From positions 124,001-188,000 of the forward strand of contig NZ_MUHR01000013.1 of NCBI RefSeq assembly GCF_002105285.1: a DNA stretch of 64,000 nucleotides. Reading direction: 5' to 3'. This DNA comes from Planktotalea arctica (GTDB lineage Bacteria; Pseudomonadota; Alphaproteobacteria; Rhodobacterales; Rhodobacteraceae). A model generated the notes under the pieces. The model was given only the letters and a program-made list of their open reading frames with translations, had not been told where the DNA came from and searched no databases. The translations under genes and the position numbers were made by a program. The first letter of the stretch is position 1. Every line of letters starts with the position of its first letter. Shown one piece after another: positions 9,520-18,418 of the stretch.

Positions 9520-11151
9520 TCAATCTGCGCCAAACCGATCGAGCACATTCCGGGTCACGGCGATTACCTGCATGTCCTTCCTGACCAGCCCAGCCACCCA
9601 TTCACAGGTCGCCGCTGTGAAGACAGAGCCTGCGCCCTTTTTCCAATGGATGATCATGCCGTTGCCACGTGTGCAGGCATCCAGCGTCTGGGGCGTCACC
9701 TCACCATAAAGCGCCATCGCCTTGAACGCGGCATCCGCCGCGCCGATGTAGGGCGTCTCGCCCCAGATTTTGTGGTCAGCTTCGATGTTCGTCGCCAGCC
9801 CCATTGCCAGAATTTCAATCTCTTGCACTGCCCCATCCGTGCAGGTTGCAAAGGGCAACCCGTCTTCGAACCGATAGTCCAGCCCATCAACCTCATAGCC
9901 AAAGATGCGCGCCTGAGCGCCAATCACATCGCCATAACCGACCTGCGCCGCCTCAAAGGCCCAGTGCTCGGGGCGGTAGATCGTAAACCCGCCCGCGCCG
10001 CGCCCCACGCAATTGCCAAGGCCCGCATAGACACCGCGCAGCGCATTCACGCCAAATGTCAGTGCGCCGGGCCGGTCCACGGGCGCAATCTCCCATGCGC
10101 CGGTCACGAGATGGGCCTGATCGGTGCCTACCAGCGGATCGTGCTGATCAGCGGTATATTTGTAGCAAACCTGTTGCCGCCCTTCGTCCTCGATCCGCGT
10201 TTGCCACAAGAAGTTGCCAGCAAAACGCGCGACGTTTCCGCCCTGTTCAACGTAAGTATCGACTGCGTCGCGCATGTTTGCGCTCCAGTATTCATCATGG
10301 CCGACGAAGACCGCGCAAGCATACCGCGAGAGCAGCGCTGGATCGTCCTCGAGATCATGCAGGGTGACGAAGTCAAACTCGTAGCCTTCGCTTTCGGCCC
10401 AGCGGGCGAAATGGCGCTCGTAGCTGGCCCAGCCCGCCGAGGCGTATTTCTTCGAATAACCGTAGGCATAGGCCCATTCCATATAGGGATAGCGCACCAT
10501 GTCGCCCACGCGTGGCGGCGTGTCCGTGAGCGCGCGTGGTGCGCCTTCGGGCAACTTGCAAAACCCGCGCGACCATGGCCGCTGGGTCGAGACGACAGGC
10601 GAGAAAGCGTTGCCATCGGGGCCAGTTATCCCCTCATAATGGTTTGATCCGCCCCAACAATTGTAAGCCAGCCAAGTGCCCGTGGCACAAACCAGAACAT
10701 AGGACGGCGGGGCGGTATCAGGGGCTGCACGCACCAGAATGATATGATGCTCTTCGACCAAATCGTCGCCGCGCCGCGCCCGAAACGTTACGAGGTATCC
10801 TCCTGGCCGCCAATCAGCGGGGATGGTGAAGGCAAAGCTTTCGGGCCAGACGCATCCGTTGACCGAGCAATCCTGCGGCGTGGGGTGATGTTGGCCCGTG
10901 AGGCCGGTTTCGTGCAAAAGCTGCGTGTATTCGACACCATCACGGCCAATCTCAAGATCCCAGTCAGGCGCCGTGGTTGAGACGTGAAGCGCCACGCGAT
11001 CGCCCGGGGCATAACTCATCTTCAGGGTGTAGCCCCAGATCTCCAGCACGGCATCGTCGCGCGCGGGGCCGATATAGTAATTGTCCAGTATGTGCCGCGC
11101 TTTGGCGCGGGTTCTGGGGGTGGTGGCAGGCTTGGGGCTGTCTTCTGTCAT
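9520..11151 (-). CDS. N,N-dimethylformamidase beta-subunit-like protein
   Basis: A 543-residue protein resembling the large (beta) subunit of N,N-dimethylformamidase: an N-terminal beta-sandwich (LEIWGYTLKMSYAPGDRVAL ... ESFAFTIPADWRPGGYLVTF) and then the main domain with TGTWLAYNCWGGSNHYEG, DFVTLHDLEDDPALLSRYAC, VFVGHDEYWSANMRDAVDTY and GGNVARFAGNFLWQ. The known enzyme uses a mononuclear iron bound by Tyr/Glu to cleave DMF; many homologues have no assigned substrate. No alpha subunit is visible next to it. The ATG at 11151 follows the stop of the CoA-transferase gene by four bases, so they form a two-gene operon; an amide or ester made via a CoA route is possible but only inferred. Confidence 0.8.
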   Translation of the reverse strand: MTEDSPKPATTPRTRAKARHILDNYYIGPARDDAVLEIWGYTLKMSYAPGDRVALHVSTTAPDWDLEIGRDGVEYTQLLHETGLTGQHHPTPQDCSVNGCVWPESFAFTIPADWRPGGYLVTFRARRGDDLVEEHHIILVRAAPDTAPPSYVLVCATGTWLAYNCWGGSNHYEGITGPDGNAFSPVVSTQRPWSRGFCKLPEGAPRALTDTPPRVGDMVRYPYMEWAYAYGYSKKYASAGWASYERHFARWAESEGYEFDFVTLHDLEDDPALLSRYACAVFVGHDEYWSANMRDAVDTYVEQGGNVARFAGNFLWQTRIEDEGRQQVCYKYTADQHDPLVGTDQAHLVTGAWEIAPVDRPGALTFGVNALRGVYAGLGNCVGRGAGGFTIYRPEHWAFEAAQVGYGDVIGAQARIFGYEVDGLDYRFEDGLPFATCTDGAVQEIEILAMGLATNIEADHKIWGETPYIGAADAAFKAMALYGEVTPQTLDACTRGNGMIIHWKKGAGSVFTAATCEWVAGLVRKDMQVIAVTRNVLDRFGAD

Positions 11152-11155
11152 GTCA

Positions 11156-13636
11156 CTATTCCGGCAAATATTTCTCTGACCACGCTTCAGCCGCGATACC
11201 TTGCGCAATCATGCTGTCAATATCACTCTCTGAATAGCCCAGACGCGCAAGTATAGAGCGGGTCTGCGCGCCGTATTTCGGCGCAGGTCCGGGGATAGAG
11301 ATTTTAGCGCGCACAGGCCGGACCGCATTGGGTGCTGCCAGATCAACCCAGCGGCCCATGGGGTGGGTGTCGTGGCGCACGGCGCGATAGGTCGCGCGTT
11401 TGATGTCCACCGCGCCCGCGCTTTCCAGCTGCAAGCCGCCTTCGCGCGTTCCGTGAAGCGAGCCGAGTGGAACGATACCAACAGAAGTGCCTGCAAAGCG
11501 GTCGGCCCAATGCGCGATCTTCTCTTTTGCGAAACGGCCCGCGATCAGCGCCGTCAATTCGTCCTCGCCGCTTTGCGCCAAGTCCTGCAACTCGGGAACC
11601 CGCTCCAGTGCGGCGACGCGCTCTGTCGGAGCGGCAAAGAACATCCAGCCATCTGCCGCCCTGTAGCAATGATAAAACGGACCCCAGCCTTGGACGTTCC
11701 GCCCAGAAGGCTCGTCAAAGGGTGCGCGCCCCGCATAATCATACATAAATTGCGCCTGAATCATCTCGCCAGCGCCCGCAAGGGCCGCGCGCGCTGTGCC
11801 GCCTTTGCCTGTGAGCCGCACCTGCTCAAGGGCCGCGCCGAGCGCGACACAGGCGCAATACCCTGTGAGCACGTCAATGGTTCCGAAATGGGCGTGCTCT
11901 TCGGGCGTATCCGGCCCGCCACCAAATCGGGTCATCACCCCTGTTGCCGCCTGTGCTAGATCATCATAGCCCAGATGATCGGATTTGGGACCAAGGGCTG
12001 GCCCGCCAAAGGCGTCAAGCTGCACAAGGATGAGCTTTGGGTTGATCTCGGCAAGGCGCGCTTCGGTTAGGCCGAGGACCGCGCGTTGGGCATCCGTGCC
12101 ATTCATGGTGAGCACGTCCGCTTGCGCCACCAGTTGCCACAGCGTTTTCTGTCCGGCGGGATCACGAAGGTTCAGCAAAAGGCTCTCTTTGCCGCGCTGC
12201 GCCTGCAGGCCAAAGACAATAGCGTTCCAGGGATCGACTGAGGGGGACACCGGCTGTACCAGCGTGACCTCCGCGCCGAAGCGCGCCAGTGTAGAGCCGA
12301 TTGTGGGGCCTGCGATGACATTGGTTAGATCCAGAACTTTTAATCCATCTAGCCAGCCGCCCGTGCCCTGCGCCGCAGTTTTGGGGCGTGTTGGTTCGGC
12401 CAGACGCTCTGGCAGCGCGGCTCGAAAGTCGTCGATCTCAGGCCCTGCACGTTTTTGCAAAACGCCCCTGTCTTCAGCAAGCCATGCGACATTGCCCATC
12501 TGGCGCATCTCGCCATAGCGCGGATCATCGACCTTCAGCACCAGACCAGAGGCCAGTGCATGCGGATCGGCAAGCCACTCCTTGGTGCTGCGCTGCGCGG
12601 TTGCAGGGGCTTTGGCCGCCCCGAAGAGCTCTTCCCACTCATGCGCGGGCCGCCTCAGAAACGCTTCTTTCATGGCATTTGACAGGCGTTCACGATCGCG
12701 CTCGCCCACAGGATAGCTGCGCAACGCCCATGTGTCTGGCCACTCCGCCTGATCTACATACACATCAAAATCTGGAAGCTCCGCGAGCAGATCGCCAAGG
12801 CCCAACACCTCCAGAACCCGGCGCGGGTGTGTCACGATGGAACAGGAGACGATATAAAAACCGCGCCCGTCCGCGCAGGTATAGGTCCGGTAAAACGGGT
12901 CGAGAAACTCGGACAGCTGCGCGTAGTCCATATCGTTGGGCAGACCAAGCCGCGCGCGTCGCTCCAGTTCGAATTCGCGGGGGGATTTGTAGCGGTCGGG
13001 ATACTCCTCAACCAACTCGCTGTTGTAGGCAAGGCCCTCAAAAAGGGCCGACGCCAGCGGCACTTCGATATGCTCGCCGCCAAGCCTGTCACGGGCATTG
13101 AGCGCGAACAGGACCGACATCGCCCCAAAGGATGCGCCGTAAGCCGAGGCAAGGCCAAGAGGCGTGAACGACGGGTTGATGCCCATCAATTGGCGGTTAA
13201 GGCCCATATCTGTGAATTGCCCCGTGCGCGCCGCAATCACCGCCTCCCAAGCCGCAACATCGCGCAGATCAGGATCGGTTGATGCAAAGCCCGGCATAGA
13301 CAGCGAGACGATGCTCGGGTTGGCCGCCTTCAAGGCGCGCGGCCCAAGGCCGAGCCGCTCCATCACTCCCGGGCGGAAATTCTCGATCACAACATCGGCG
13401 CGCGCCACCAGATCAAGGGCGGTCTGATGATCCTTGCCCGATTTCAGATCAAGCGTGAGCGCACGCTTGCCGCGCGAGAGCATGTCAAAGGCCGGATCGC
13501 GCCATCTCCGGCCAGCAGGCGGATCGATCCGAAGCACGTCAGCGCCCATATCGGCCAGCATCATCCCGACCATCGGACCGGCCAGATACTGACCGAAATC
13601 AAGAACGCGAATATGCGAGAGCGGGCGGTTTGGCAT
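11156..13636 (-). CDS. Tandem-fusion CaiB/BaiF (family III) CoA-transferase
   Basis: An 826-residue protein made of two family III CoA-transferase units. Unit one opens IRVLDFGQYLAGPMVGMMLA (residue 9 on); unit two opens GLKVLDLTNVIAGPTIGSTL near residue 425. Normal enzymes are about 400 residues and work as interlocked dimers, so this is an internal pseudo-dimer. The catalytic aspartate appears present in unit two (HFGTIDVLTGYCACVAL) but the matching stretch of unit one reads FTPLGLASAYGASFG with no Asp, so one active site seems lost. These enzymes move CoA between carboxylic acids. The gene diverges from the GlxA regulator at 13702 and precedes the dimethylformamidase-like gene. Confidence 0.9.
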   Translation of the reverse strand: MPNRPLSHIRVLDFGQYLAGPMVGMMLADMGADVLRIDPPAGRRWRDPAFDMLSRGKRALTLDLKSGKDHQTALDLVARADVVIENFRPGVMERLGLGPRALKAANPSIVSLSMPGFASTDPDLRDVAAWEAVIAARTGQFTDMGLNRQLMGINPSFTPLGLASAYGASFGAMSVLFALNARDRLGGEHIEVPLASALFEGLAYNSELVEEYPDRYKSPREFELERRARLGLPNDMDYAQLSEFLDPFYRTYTCADGRGFYIVSCSIVTHPRRVLEVLGLGDLLAELPDFDVYVDQAEWPDTWALRSYPVGERDRERLSNAMKEAFLRRPAHEWEELFGAAKAPATAQRSTKEWLADPHALASGLVLKVDDPRYGEMRQMGNVAWLAEDRGVLQKRAGPEIDDFRAALPERLAEPTRPKTAAQGTGGWLDGLKVLDLTNVIAGPTIGSTLARFGAEVTLVQPVSPSVDPWNAIVFGLQAQRGKESLLLNLRDPAGQKTLWQLVAQADVLTMNGTDAQRAVLGLTEARLAEINPKLILVQLDAFGGPALGPKSDHLGYDDLAQAATGVMTRFGGGPDTPEEHAHFGTIDVLTGYCACVALGAALEQVRLTGKGGTARAALAGAGEMIQAQFMYDYAGRAPFDEPSGRNVQGWGPFYHCYRAADGWMFFAAPTERVAALERVPELQDLAQSGEDELTALIAGRFAKEKIAHWADRFAGTSVGIVPLGSLHGTREGGLQLESAGAVDIKRATYRAVRHDTHPMGRWVDLAAPNAVRPVRAKISIPGPAPKYGAQTRSILARLGYSESDIDSMIAQGIAAEAWSEKYLPE

Positions 13637-13701
13637 GAGGCTGATCCATGTTTGAGAGACGGTGTGTCACTTCACCGTAGAAAACGATTGCCACAGGGCC
13701 T

Positions 13702-14655
13702 ATGCTTAAAATGCCAAAAGAAAAGCCCAAACTGCCAATGACGCGTCTAAACATCACTGTCTTTCTATTCGATGCCTTCTCCAACATGGTTTTGGCCTGC
13801 CTGCTGGAACCGTTGCGCGTGGTGCGTGACCAGCACGGGCTTGATATCAGCTGGACCATTCTGACCCAGACTGATTTGCCCGTGGAAAGCTCCAGTGGCA
13901 TCGCTGTGACACCTGACAAGCCCAAGGCACATGCTAAGCCAGCGGATCTGGCGTTTGTCATCGGTGGCGATGTGTTTCGCGACACGCGCAGCGCCTCGGA
14001 TTTGCGCCGCAGTCTTGATCCGCTGATCGCAAACGCCACGGTGATTGCCGCTGACACCGGAACATGGATATTGGCGCGCTGCGGATACCTTGAGGGACGT
14101 AAAGCAACACTGCATTGGCAGCTTCTTGACGAGTTCGCGGAAACTTTTCCGCAGGTCGATGTCTCGTCTGACAGAGTTGTGCGCGACGGGCGCTTCTGGA
14201 CCTGCGGAACCGCCGCCGCGGCACTGGACCTTATGCTAGACTATATCCGTGAACGTTTTGGCCCTGCTGTCGCGCTTGATGCCGGTGCGATGTTTCTGCA
14301 TGACAACGCGCGGCGGCACGGGGCCTCATATCCTGCACAATCGCTGCCCTTTAATGCCTCCCCCAAGCTGGCCCGCGTCTTGCAAATCATGTCCGAGACG
14401 CTGGAAAACCCCGTGTCCATTGCGCGTTTGGCCGAAGCGGCAAACATGCCGGAGCGCTCCTTTCACCGGCTGTTTCTGCGCGAGTTGCAAATGCCTCCGG
14501 GAAAATACTATGTTCTGTTACGCCTCGCTCGGGCGCGTGAGCTGGCACGCTATGGCGGCTTGACGCGGGGCGAAATTGCCCTGCGCTGCGGTTTTGCAAA
14601 TGCGTCAACGCTTGCACGCAGCTTTCGCAAGCATCACGGATCAGCTTTCGTTTGA
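13702..14655 (+). CDS. GlxA-type AraC-family transcriptional regulator
   Basis: A 317-residue regulator with an N-terminal DJ-1/PfpI-like domain (ITVFLFDAFSNMVLACLLEP, FVIGGDVFRDT, TGTWILARCGYLEGRKATLH) and a C-terminal AraC DNA-binding domain with two HTHs (ISIARLAEAANMPERSFHRL reads here as VSIARLAEAANMPERSFHRL; GEIALRCGFANASTLARSFR). Related regulators control carnitine, betaine or other quaternary-amine catabolism, which fits a CoA-transferase target; this link is inference. It lies back to back with the CaiB fusion gene, 65 bases apart. ATGs at 13711 and 13738 are alternative starts; no ribosome site decides between them. Confidence 0.88.
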   Translation: MLKMPKEKPKLPMTRLNITVFLFDAFSNMVLACLLEPLRVVRDQHGLDISWTILTQTDLPVESSSGIAVTPDKPKAHAKPADLAFVIGGDVFRDTRSASDLRRSLDPLIANATVIAADTGTWILARCGYLEGRKATLHWQLLDEFAETFPQVDVSSDRVVRDGRFWTCGTAAAALDLMLDYIRERFGPAVALDAGAMFLHDNARRHGASYPAQSLPFNASPKLARVLQIMSETLENPVSIARLAEAANMPERSFHRLFLRELQMPPGKYYVLLRLARARELARYGGLTRGEIALRCGFANASTLARSFRKHHGSAFV

Positions 14656-14963
14656 TCCGAAAAGCCTAACAACAATCGATACCCGTTCAAACCACCCTGA
14701 ACCGGCCAAGGGGCGATGCAAAAGCGCACTTTGTCGTTAGTGTTTGAATGCATGGTAGCGAAATTCGAACGGTTACATGAACGGCTGCTATTTACTCTGC
14801 ACGGCCGCATCAATTGTCAGCCCACTTCAGAGAGCTTTGCGCTTCTTGAGAACGCAGCGCGCAAATCAAATAAACTGAATGGGCTCATTCCTATCGACTG
14901 CTGTGGGAAGCATGAAGGCTTGGTGTGGATTGGCGAACGGGATTAGCCGTCCGCCAACGACGT
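14656..14963. other. Intergenic region with a 9-bp hairpin
   Basis: Between the GlxA-type regulator and the recombinase. GGCGAACGG (14932-14940) and CCGTCCGCC (14947-14955) form a stem with one mismatch and a 6-base loop just past the recombinase stop. There is no T-run, so a terminator role is uncertain. A 76-codon open frame at 14716-14946 has no family resemblance and I do not call it. Confidence 0.4.
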
Positions 14964-15596
14964 TCAGATGTCGATCCGTTCAGCGATGCTCAACGCATCT
15001 TCTAACTCGACGCCGAGATAGCGCATGGTACTATCGACCTTCGTGTGGCCAAGCAGAAGTTGCACGGCGCGAAGATTGCCCGTTTTACGGTAAATCTCCG
15101 CAGCTTTGGTACGACGCATCGAGTGTGTACCGTATCCGCTGGGCTCCAGACCAATCGCTGTCACCCAAGCTCGGACAAGCCGACCATACTGACGGGTTGA
15201 GATGTGAGCGCGGTCATGGAAACGGCTAGGGAACATAAAGCGGCAAGCGATCATCTCGGGTGACCTCACCCACGCAATGACGGAAACACGCGTGTTTTCA
15301 GTAAGTTCGAACTGAACCGGCTTTTTGGTCTTGCTCTGGATCACCGAAACCCGTTCGCGAACGCGATCGTCTTTGACCAAATCAGCGACGGCGAGTTTGA
15401 CCAGATCACAGCCGCGTAGTTTGCTATCAATCGCGACGTTGAACAGCGCAAGGTCGCGAAGATAGCCCGCAAGTTCCAGTCGCGCACGGATCGCCCACAC
15501 CTGTTTAGGAAGCAGCGGTCGCTTCTGCCCGATAATTCGCCCCTTGTTCCAGGCTTTGCGCTTTGGGGTGACTGCGGGAAGTTTGACTCTTGGCAT
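14964..15596 (-). CDS. Tyrosine-type recombinase/integrase, short form
   Basis: A 210-residue recombinase with all expected catalytic elements: Arg in DSKLRGCDL (about residue 55), the His-x-x-Arg pair in YGTHSMRRTKAAEI, His in LLLGHTKVDST, and the tyrosine in MRYLGVELED. The start ATG at 15596 has GGAGGG six bases upstream. It is shorter than typical integrases (300-400) because the N-terminal core-binding domain is nearly absent. A decayed second copy sits at 6333-6846. Similar short recombinases occur in several copies in roseobacter genomes; no att site or cargo is obvious here. Confidence 0.88.
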   Translation of the reverse strand: MPRVKLPAVTPKRKAWNKGRIIGQKRPLLPKQVWAIRARLELAGYLRDLALFNVAIDSKLRGCDLVKLAVADLVKDDRVRERVSVIQSKTKKPVQFELTENTRVSVIAWVRSPEMIACRFMFPSRFHDRAHISTRQYGRLVRAWVTAIGLEPSGYGTHSMRRTKAAEIYRKTGNLRAVQLLLGHTKVDSTMRYLGVELEDALSIAERIDI

Positions 15597-15926
15597 AATA
15601 TGCCCTCCAATCCTCCCTCCATACCCAATCATCAGCACAGCGCTGACGCCGGTGGCATAGCATCGAGCTCAATGGCTGTTGTGGCAAGACGCTAAAACGC
15701 ATCATCTCTGCAATTGCATTAGGCCGCAAAGAGCCCACTCCCACATATGCTGCAACCTGCTCAAATGTCTAATAAGTGCATCTAGCGGTTATTCGATGCG
15801 CGATGGGTCAACACCCCAACAAAATTGGCGTGGCGGTGAGGGTGTGATTTTGGGTGTTCCTAGCCTGGAAGTGCAGAAATCGAAGGCATTGCCAGGCTAG
15901 CCTGATGGGGCAAGAAAAGCTCCGGC
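15597..15926. other. Intergenic region with a perfect 9-bp inverted repeat
   Basis: CTAGCCTGG (15860-15868) and CCAGGCTAG (15892-15900) face each other over a 23-base loop, close to the 3' end of the acyl-CoA ligase gene. It could serve as its terminator on the reverse strand. Otherwise I see nothing coding between the recombinase promoter and 15926. Confidence 0.4.
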
Positions 15927-17594
15927 TTATTGAGCCAGAGACATTTCGCCTGCTCTTGCGTTTTGCGCGATCTCGCGGGCATGGTCGCGCAAGACAAATT
16001 TCTGGATCTTGCCGGTGGACGTACGCGGGATCGGCATGAATACAAACTGCCCAGGCACCTTATAGGGAGCAAGCTGGTCCTTGCACCAAGCGCGTAAACT
16101 GGCGGCATCCGCGGTTTGACCCTTGGCCAATTCCACAAAGGCACAGGGCGTTTCGCCCCATTTTTCGTGGGGCATTGCAACCACGGCGGCGATCTCAACC
16201 GCAGGATGACGGTAGAGCGCTTCTTCCACCTCGATGGACGAGATATTCTCGCCGCCCGAAATGATGATGTCCTTGGAGCGGTCCTTGAGCTGGATATAGC
16301 CGTCGGGATGCCGCACGCCCAGATCGCCAGAATGGAACCAGCCGCCATCGAAGGCCTCTTGCGTGGCTTTGGGATTGCGGAAATAGCCTTTCATGACGAC
16401 GTTGCCGCGAAACATCACTTCGCCCATCGTTTTTCCGTCGCGCGGTACGGGCACCATGGTTTCAGGGTCCAGCACATCCAATCCCTCAAGCGGCAGATAT
16501 CGCACGCCTTGGCGTGATTTCAGCGCGGCCTGCTGGGCGGGCGGCAGATCAGACCAGTCCTGATGCCAGTCATTCACCACGGCTGGACCGTAGGTTTCAG
16601 TCAGCCCATACAAATGCGTCACATCAAAGCCCGCGATTTTCATATCGGCCAGGAGATTTTCCGGTGGCGGGGCGGCTGCGGTAAAGAACTGCACGGCTTG
16701 GTCGAGCCTGCGCTTTTCGGCTTCGGGGGCCGAGATCATCAGAGACATGACAATGGGCGCGCCGCACAGGTGTGTGACGCCCTCATCAGCCAAAGCGGTC
16801 CAGATTGGTTCTGCCCGCACCTGACGCAGGCAGACATGTGTCCCGATGATCGCCGACAGGGTCCACGGGAAACACCAGCCGTTGCAATGAAACATCGGCA
16901 GCGTCCATAGATAGACCGCATGTTTCGCCATCGAGGTCGTCAGCGCATTGCCCTGCGCCAACAGATATGCACCGCGGTGATGCGAAACGACGCCTTTGGG
17001 ATCGCCGGTTGTGCCGGATGTGTAGTTGATCGAAATCGCGTCCCATTCGTCCAGAGGCATCAGCCAGTCAAACCCAGGATCACCCATCGACAAGAAGGCC
17101 TCATAATCCTGCGCATCTGTCGCAGCTGCAGGCCCGGTGAATTCAGCATCGTCGTATTGGATGACCAGTGGTGTCACTGTGGCCAGCGCCAGCGCGTCCT
17201 GCATCAACGGCATGAATTCGCGGTCTACGATAACGATTTTGGACATGGCATGGTCCAGCTGAAACGCAATCACCGACGCATCGAGGCGGATGTTTACGGA
17301 ATGCAGGACACCGCCGCACATGGGAACACCGTAATGGCATTCCAGCATCGCGGGCGTATTGGCCAGTAAGGCCGATACCGTGTCACCGCGCCCGACGCCA
17401 TGCTGCGTCAAAGCGGATGCCAACTGGCGTGATCGCGCATAATACGCAGCATAATTGCGCCGCAACGCGCCATGCACAATTGCTGTGTGATCAGGAAAGA
17501 CTGACGCTGCGCGCTCCAGAAATGTCAGCGGCGTCAACGGCTGATGGTTTGCCGGATTGCGGTCCAGATCGGCGTTGTAGGGGTTCGCGGCCAT
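15927..17594 (-). CDS. AMP-forming acyl-CoA ligase (possible DmdB-like role)
   Basis: A 555-residue member of the adenylate-forming superfamily. The P-loop-like signature INYTSGTTGDPKGVVSHHRG lies near residue 190, the A5 motif LYGLTETYGPAV near 310, the hinge region GYIQLKDRSKDIIISGGENI near 430 and the catalytic lysine in TSTGKIQKFVL near 530. It activates a carboxylic acid to its CoA thioester in the cytoplasm. Close to a DmdA-like demethylase, an obvious candidate substrate is 3-methylmercaptopropionate (the DmdB reaction), but medium-chain fatty acids are equally possible on sequence alone. It is the last gene of a minus-strand cluster with the crotonase ending 3 bases upstream of its start. 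Confidence 0.88.
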   Translation of the reverse strand: MAANPYNADLDRNPANHQPLTPLTFLERAASVFPDHTAIVHGALRRNYAAYYARSRQLASALTQHGVGRGDTVSALLANTPAMLECHYGVPMCGGVLHSVNIRLDASVIAFQLDHAMSKIVIVDREFMPLMQDALALATVTPLVIQYDDAEFTGPAAATDAQDYEAFLSMGDPGFDWLMPLDEWDAISINYTSGTTGDPKGVVSHHRGAYLLAQGNALTTSMAKHAVYLWTLPMFHCNGWCFPWTLSAIIGTHVCLRQVRAEPIWTALADEGVTHLCGAPIVMSLMISAPEAEKRRLDQAVQFFTAAAPPPENLLADMKIAGFDVTHLYGLTETYGPAVVNDWHQDWSDLPPAQQAALKSRQGVRYLPLEGLDVLDPETMVPVPRDGKTMGEVMFRGNVVMKGYFRNPKATQEAFDGGWFHSGDLGVRHPDGYIQLKDRSKDIIISGGENISSIEVEEALYRHPAVEIAAVVAMPHEKWGETPCAFVELAKGQTADAASLRAWCKDQLAPYKVPGQFVFMPIPRTSTGKIQKFVLRDHAREIAQNARAGEMSLAQ

Positions 17595-17597
17595 GGC

Positions 17598-18398
17598 TCA
17601 GGCGTCCTGCCATTGGGGTGCGCGCTTTTGAATGAAGGCCCCGATGCCTTCCTCAGCGTCCTGCGCGAGCATGTTGTCGACCATCACACCCGAGGCGTAA
17701 TCGTAGGCGTCGGATAGCGCCATTTCACGTTGCGCGTAATAGGCGCGTTTACCTGTTGCCAATGTCATGCTGGATTTTGACGCAATCTTGCGCGCCATCT
17801 CCATCGTTGTCTCTTGCAGTGCCTCGGGTGCCGCGACACGGTTCACAAGACCAATCTCCGCGGCCCGCGCGGCTGACGTCATATCACCCGTCAGCAACAT
17901 TTCCATCGCGTGTTTGTCGGCCACATTGCGCGACAGCGCCACCATTGGTGTGGAACAGAACAGCCCTATATGCACGCCTGGTGTGCTGAAATGCGCGGTA
18001 TCTGCCGCAACCGCCAGATCACAGCTTGCGACCAGTTGGCAGCCTGCGGCAGTGGCCACGCCAGTGACTTCGGCAATGACGGGTTTGGGGCAATTCACGA
18101 TGCCCTGCATCACGCCTGCGCACATCGCCATGACATGTGCAAAATAGGCTTTGCCACCATCATGATGCGCCCGCCCAGCGGTCATTTCCTTGAGGTCGTG
18201 ACCCGCACAAAAGGCAGGACCATTGGCCGCCAGAACAATGACCCGCACCTTTGGGTCGGTCGCCGCATCTGTAAACGCGGCACCCAGTTCCGCCAGCATT
18301 GCCTCGGACAAGGCATTGCGCCGCGATACATCGTTCAAGGTAAGGCGCAGTATGCCGTTTACGTCCAGATCGCGCAGCAGGATGTCAGATGTGGTCAC
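17598..18398 (-). CDS. Crotonase-fold enzyme lacking both canonical catalytic glutamates
   Basis: A 266-residue enoyl-CoA hydratase/isomerase superfamily protein. The oxyanion-hole stretches are present: NGPAFCAGHDLKEM near residue 60 and GVATAAGCQLVASCDLAVAA near 115. In hydratases the first catalytic Glu sits in 'GCEL' and the second in a 'PE' pair; here these read GCQL and STPGVHIGLF, so both are replaced (Gln, Gly). That makes ordinary hydration, and identity with the methylthioacryloyl-CoA hydratase DmdD, unlikely; it may be a hydrolase, isomerase or an ECHDC3-like protein. It sits 20 bases after the OsmC gene and just before the acyl-CoA ligase, so the substrate is probably a CoA ester. 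Confidence 0.85.
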   Translation of the reverse strand: MTTSDILLRDLDVNGILRLTLNDVSRRNALSEAMLAELGAAFTDAATDPKVRVIVLAANGPAFCAGHDLKEMTAGRAHHDGGKAYFAHVMAMCAGVMQGIVNCPKPVIAEVTGVATAAGCQLVASCDLAVAADTAHFSTPGVHIGLFCSTPMVALSRNVADKHAMEMLLTGDMTSAARAAEIGLVNRVAAPEALQETTMEMARKIASKSSMTLATGKRAYYAQREMALSDAYDYASGVMVDNMLAQDAEEGIGAFIQKRAPQWQDA

Positions 18399-18418
18399 GG
18401 GGCTATTCCTTTTGGGTG

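Noticed and set aside
9481-10647. A 388-codon plus-strand frame opposite the dimethylformamidase-like gene
   Set aside because: No recognisable domain; the reverse strand has coherent domain content, a start coupled to the upstream gene and a terminator at its end.
12388-13101. Plus-strand frame opposite the CoA-transferase fusion
   Set aside because: Arg/Pro-rich shadow typical of GC-rich antisense reading.
14716-14946. A 76-codon plus frame in the gap before the recombinase
   Set aside because: No ribosome site or family resemblance, and it ends inside a hairpin; most likely chance.
17598-18398. Calling the crotonase DmdD (methylthioacryloyl-CoA hydratase)
   Set aside because: Both catalytic glutamates needed for that hydratase are replaced (GCQL, STPGVHIG).
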